Below, piece after piece: positions 62,831 to 64,000 of a stretch of DNA of 64,000 nt. Where the stretch lies: the NCBI GenBank assembly GCA_023301025.1, contig JALZUR010000041.1, positions 1 to 64,000 on the forward strand, in the 5' to 3' direction. Numbering within the stretch: the stretch's first letter is position 1; the number at the start of each line of letters is the position of its first letter. This DNA comes from Bdellovibrionales bacterium. Its GTDB lineage: Bacteria; Bdellovibrionota; Bdellovibrionia; Bdellovibrionales; UBA1609. The position numbers and the translations under genes were made by a program. The notes beneath the pieces are model-generated. The model did no database searches and was not told the DNA's origin. It saw only the letters and a program-made list of their open reading frames with translations.

Positions 62831-64000
62831 TTATAGTTTTCTTTTAAAGAATTCTGGTTGTGTAGGTATATATTTTATAGTTTCAACAATACTACCTGTT
62901 GAGATCATCTGTTTATAAAGATTTCTAGTAGCACAATCATTTTGCCCAATTCTATACAATTGCTTGTTTGCAAAACTCCAAAGATTTGAATTAAAACAAG
63001 CAACTGCTCTTGGGCTTACTGCTAAGTTTAAATTTAACTCACGACTTCCGCTCAAAGTAGCGTTTATAATTTCATCCCCTAGGAAAGCTTGTGTGTTTGA
63101 CCTAACAGGCTTTACTGTTAAAATTTGGCCACTATTGTCACTCTCTTCAGGATAGTAAATATCCTCTTCCAATCGGTATCTGCCTAAAGGGTCAAAACCT
63201 TCGAATACAAAACCAAAAGGATTAATTAAACTCTTGTGACAACCAATACAGCTTGTGCCAGGAATTTCAGTAATACTTTCTACATACTCACGACCACTAT
63301 GAGTGTCCAAAATTACTGCATCATCAGGTGCACCTGTATCTGCGGGTGCAGGCAAAGACCCACATAAAAAATCATTGTAAACCTTAACACCTCTGTGAAT
63401 AAGAGATGTAGATCCGTAACCGCTAATAAGCTGTTGGGCTCTAGTTAAGATTCCTGTACGTTCTGCAGATGGTGATCGTACTAGACTTGCTTGCGCAAAG
63501 CTTCCATTCCAAATCTGTGTCCCATAAATTTCAGCTAAATCTGTAGTTCTTGGAAAAACATAATCAAGGGTCATGAGTTCTTCATAGCCACCATTAATCT
63601 CCCACATAACATAATGCAAATAATCATAAACCTCTTGAATCATACTTTGCTTTAAATTTGCAGGACTTGTTAAATTGCCAAGCTCTGCAAACATGCTATT
63701 TAGTGAGTTTACATCATCTCTAAAATCATGAGTGTGAGATGTTTTAAAAATCTGATTAGCCAAAGCTATAGTGAGTCTACTTTTTGTTAATGGCAAATTA
63801 ATAAGACGTTCTGTTTGGTCTTTAATCTCTTGATCAGTCAAAGCACCATCACTTTCAGCTGCAAGCAGCAGATCATTATCAGAAGTGCTTTGAGTTAAAA
63901 AATATGACAGTCGTGAGGCTTTTTCAAACGACGTTAATAAAACTTCTCCATTATTAAGATCAGAACTTCCGACTTCTAGATGATAGATAAATTTTGGAGA
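62831..64000 (-). CDS. DUF1592/DUF1588/DUF1585 protein, 5' end outside the window
   Basis: The frame is open to the right edge, so the ORF-track start (TTG 63841) is internal. The upstream codons encode EKASRLSYFLTQSTSDNDLL, typical of the DUF1592 domain. Next come a DUF1588 domain with the haem-like CIGCH motif in GTSCIGCHKSLINPFGFVFE, and a DUF1585-like end (PRAVACFNSNLWSFANKQLYR). Full-length relatives carry an N-terminal DUF1587/cytochrome-like part, presumably beyond 64000. These exported proteins usually stand next to a DUF1552 gene, as here (19 bases apart). The CIGCH could bind haem c, but function is not known. Confidence 0.85.
   Translation of the reverse strand, partial: SPKFIYHLEVGSSDLNNGEVLLTSFEKASRLSYFLTQSTSDNDLLLAAESDGALTDQEIKDQTERLINLPLTKSRLTIALANQIFKTSHTHDFRDDVNSLNSMFAELGNLTSPANLKQSMIQEVYDYLHYVMWEINGGYEELMTLDYVFPRTTDLAEIYGTQIWNGSFAQASLVRSPSAERTGILTRAQQLISGYGSTSLIHRGVKVYNDFLCGSLPAPADTGAPDDAVILDTHSGREYVESITEIPGTSCIGCHKSLINPFGFVFEGFDPLGRYRLEEDIYYPEESDNSGQILTVKPVRSNTQAFLGDEIINATLSGSRELNLNLAVSPRAVACFNSNLWSFANKQLYRIGQNDCATRNLYKQMISTGSIVETIKYIPTQPEFFKRKL

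Noticed and set aside
1-64000. CRISPR array, tRNA, rRNA, insertion sequence or prophage
   Set aside because: No regularly spaced direct repeats, no cloverleaf-like gap sequence, and no transposase, integrase or phage structural protein were recognised in the ORFs.

Overview
The window is A+T-rich, densely coded DNA with almost no mobile DNA signal. It looks like a chromosomal segment of a free-living, respiring, diderm bacterium. Several points fit a Bdellovibrionota or former-deltaproteobacterial type: an Alternative Complex III operon, a system II (ResB/CcsA) cytochrome c maturation pair, a full type II secretion (T2SS) set with a GspN of the deltaproteobacterial/leptospiral kind, many small signal-peptide/beta-barrel proteins, and a DUF1552/DUF1592 pair. 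The lineage is inferred from gene content only; no rRNA gene is present to test it.

Left third: 221-7682 (minus) encodes ActABCDEF, the quinol:cytochrome c oxidoreductase that replaces the bc1 complex. 8017-11042 (minus) holds the haem handling and ligation proteins needed to mature its six c-type haem motifs. 11156-18111 (minus) is gspC-D-E-F-G, followed upstream by an unknown GNAT-like gene and a corrinoid adenosyltransferase. From 20108 the direction switches to plus: an N-formylglutamate amidohydrolase, then gspH-I-J-K, a DUF2007 gene and gspL-M-N. The T2SS is therefore split into two divergent blocks. ssb, a small beta-barrel protein, a two-cysteine peroxiredoxin and a DUF885 zinc peptidase-like protein follow.

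Middle: 32919-36031 (minus) is gmk-rpoZ-rel, the nucleotide/stringent-response cluster. 37257-52933 (minus) is one long co-directional run: rimP-nusA-infB-rbfA-truB-rpsO-pnp (transcription/translation/RNA decay core), then an M16 peptidase, dut, an SH3/beta-barrel gene, mutL, miaA and yicC. Hairpin terminators sit after rpsO and ahead of rimP.

Right end (53 kb onward) is more accessory. It holds a RimI-like acetyltransferase, a barrel protein, a DCC/DUF393 protein, an exported ankyrin protein of about 14 repeats, a PP2C phosphatase next to an atypical kinase, an acidic exported protein next to an extremely Arg-rich lipoprotein, and a DUF1552/DUF1592 pair. The DUF1552 gene is broken by one in-frame TAA; the DUF1592 gene runs off the right edge. 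Many start codons in the supplied ORF track are too far upstream; I moved them where a Shine-Dalgarno site, signal peptide or family N-terminus decided it. No CRISPR array, tRNA, rRNA, insertion sequence or prophage was recognised. The best candidates for something undescribed are the kinase/phosphatase/ankyrin group and the acidic/basic exported pair beside it.
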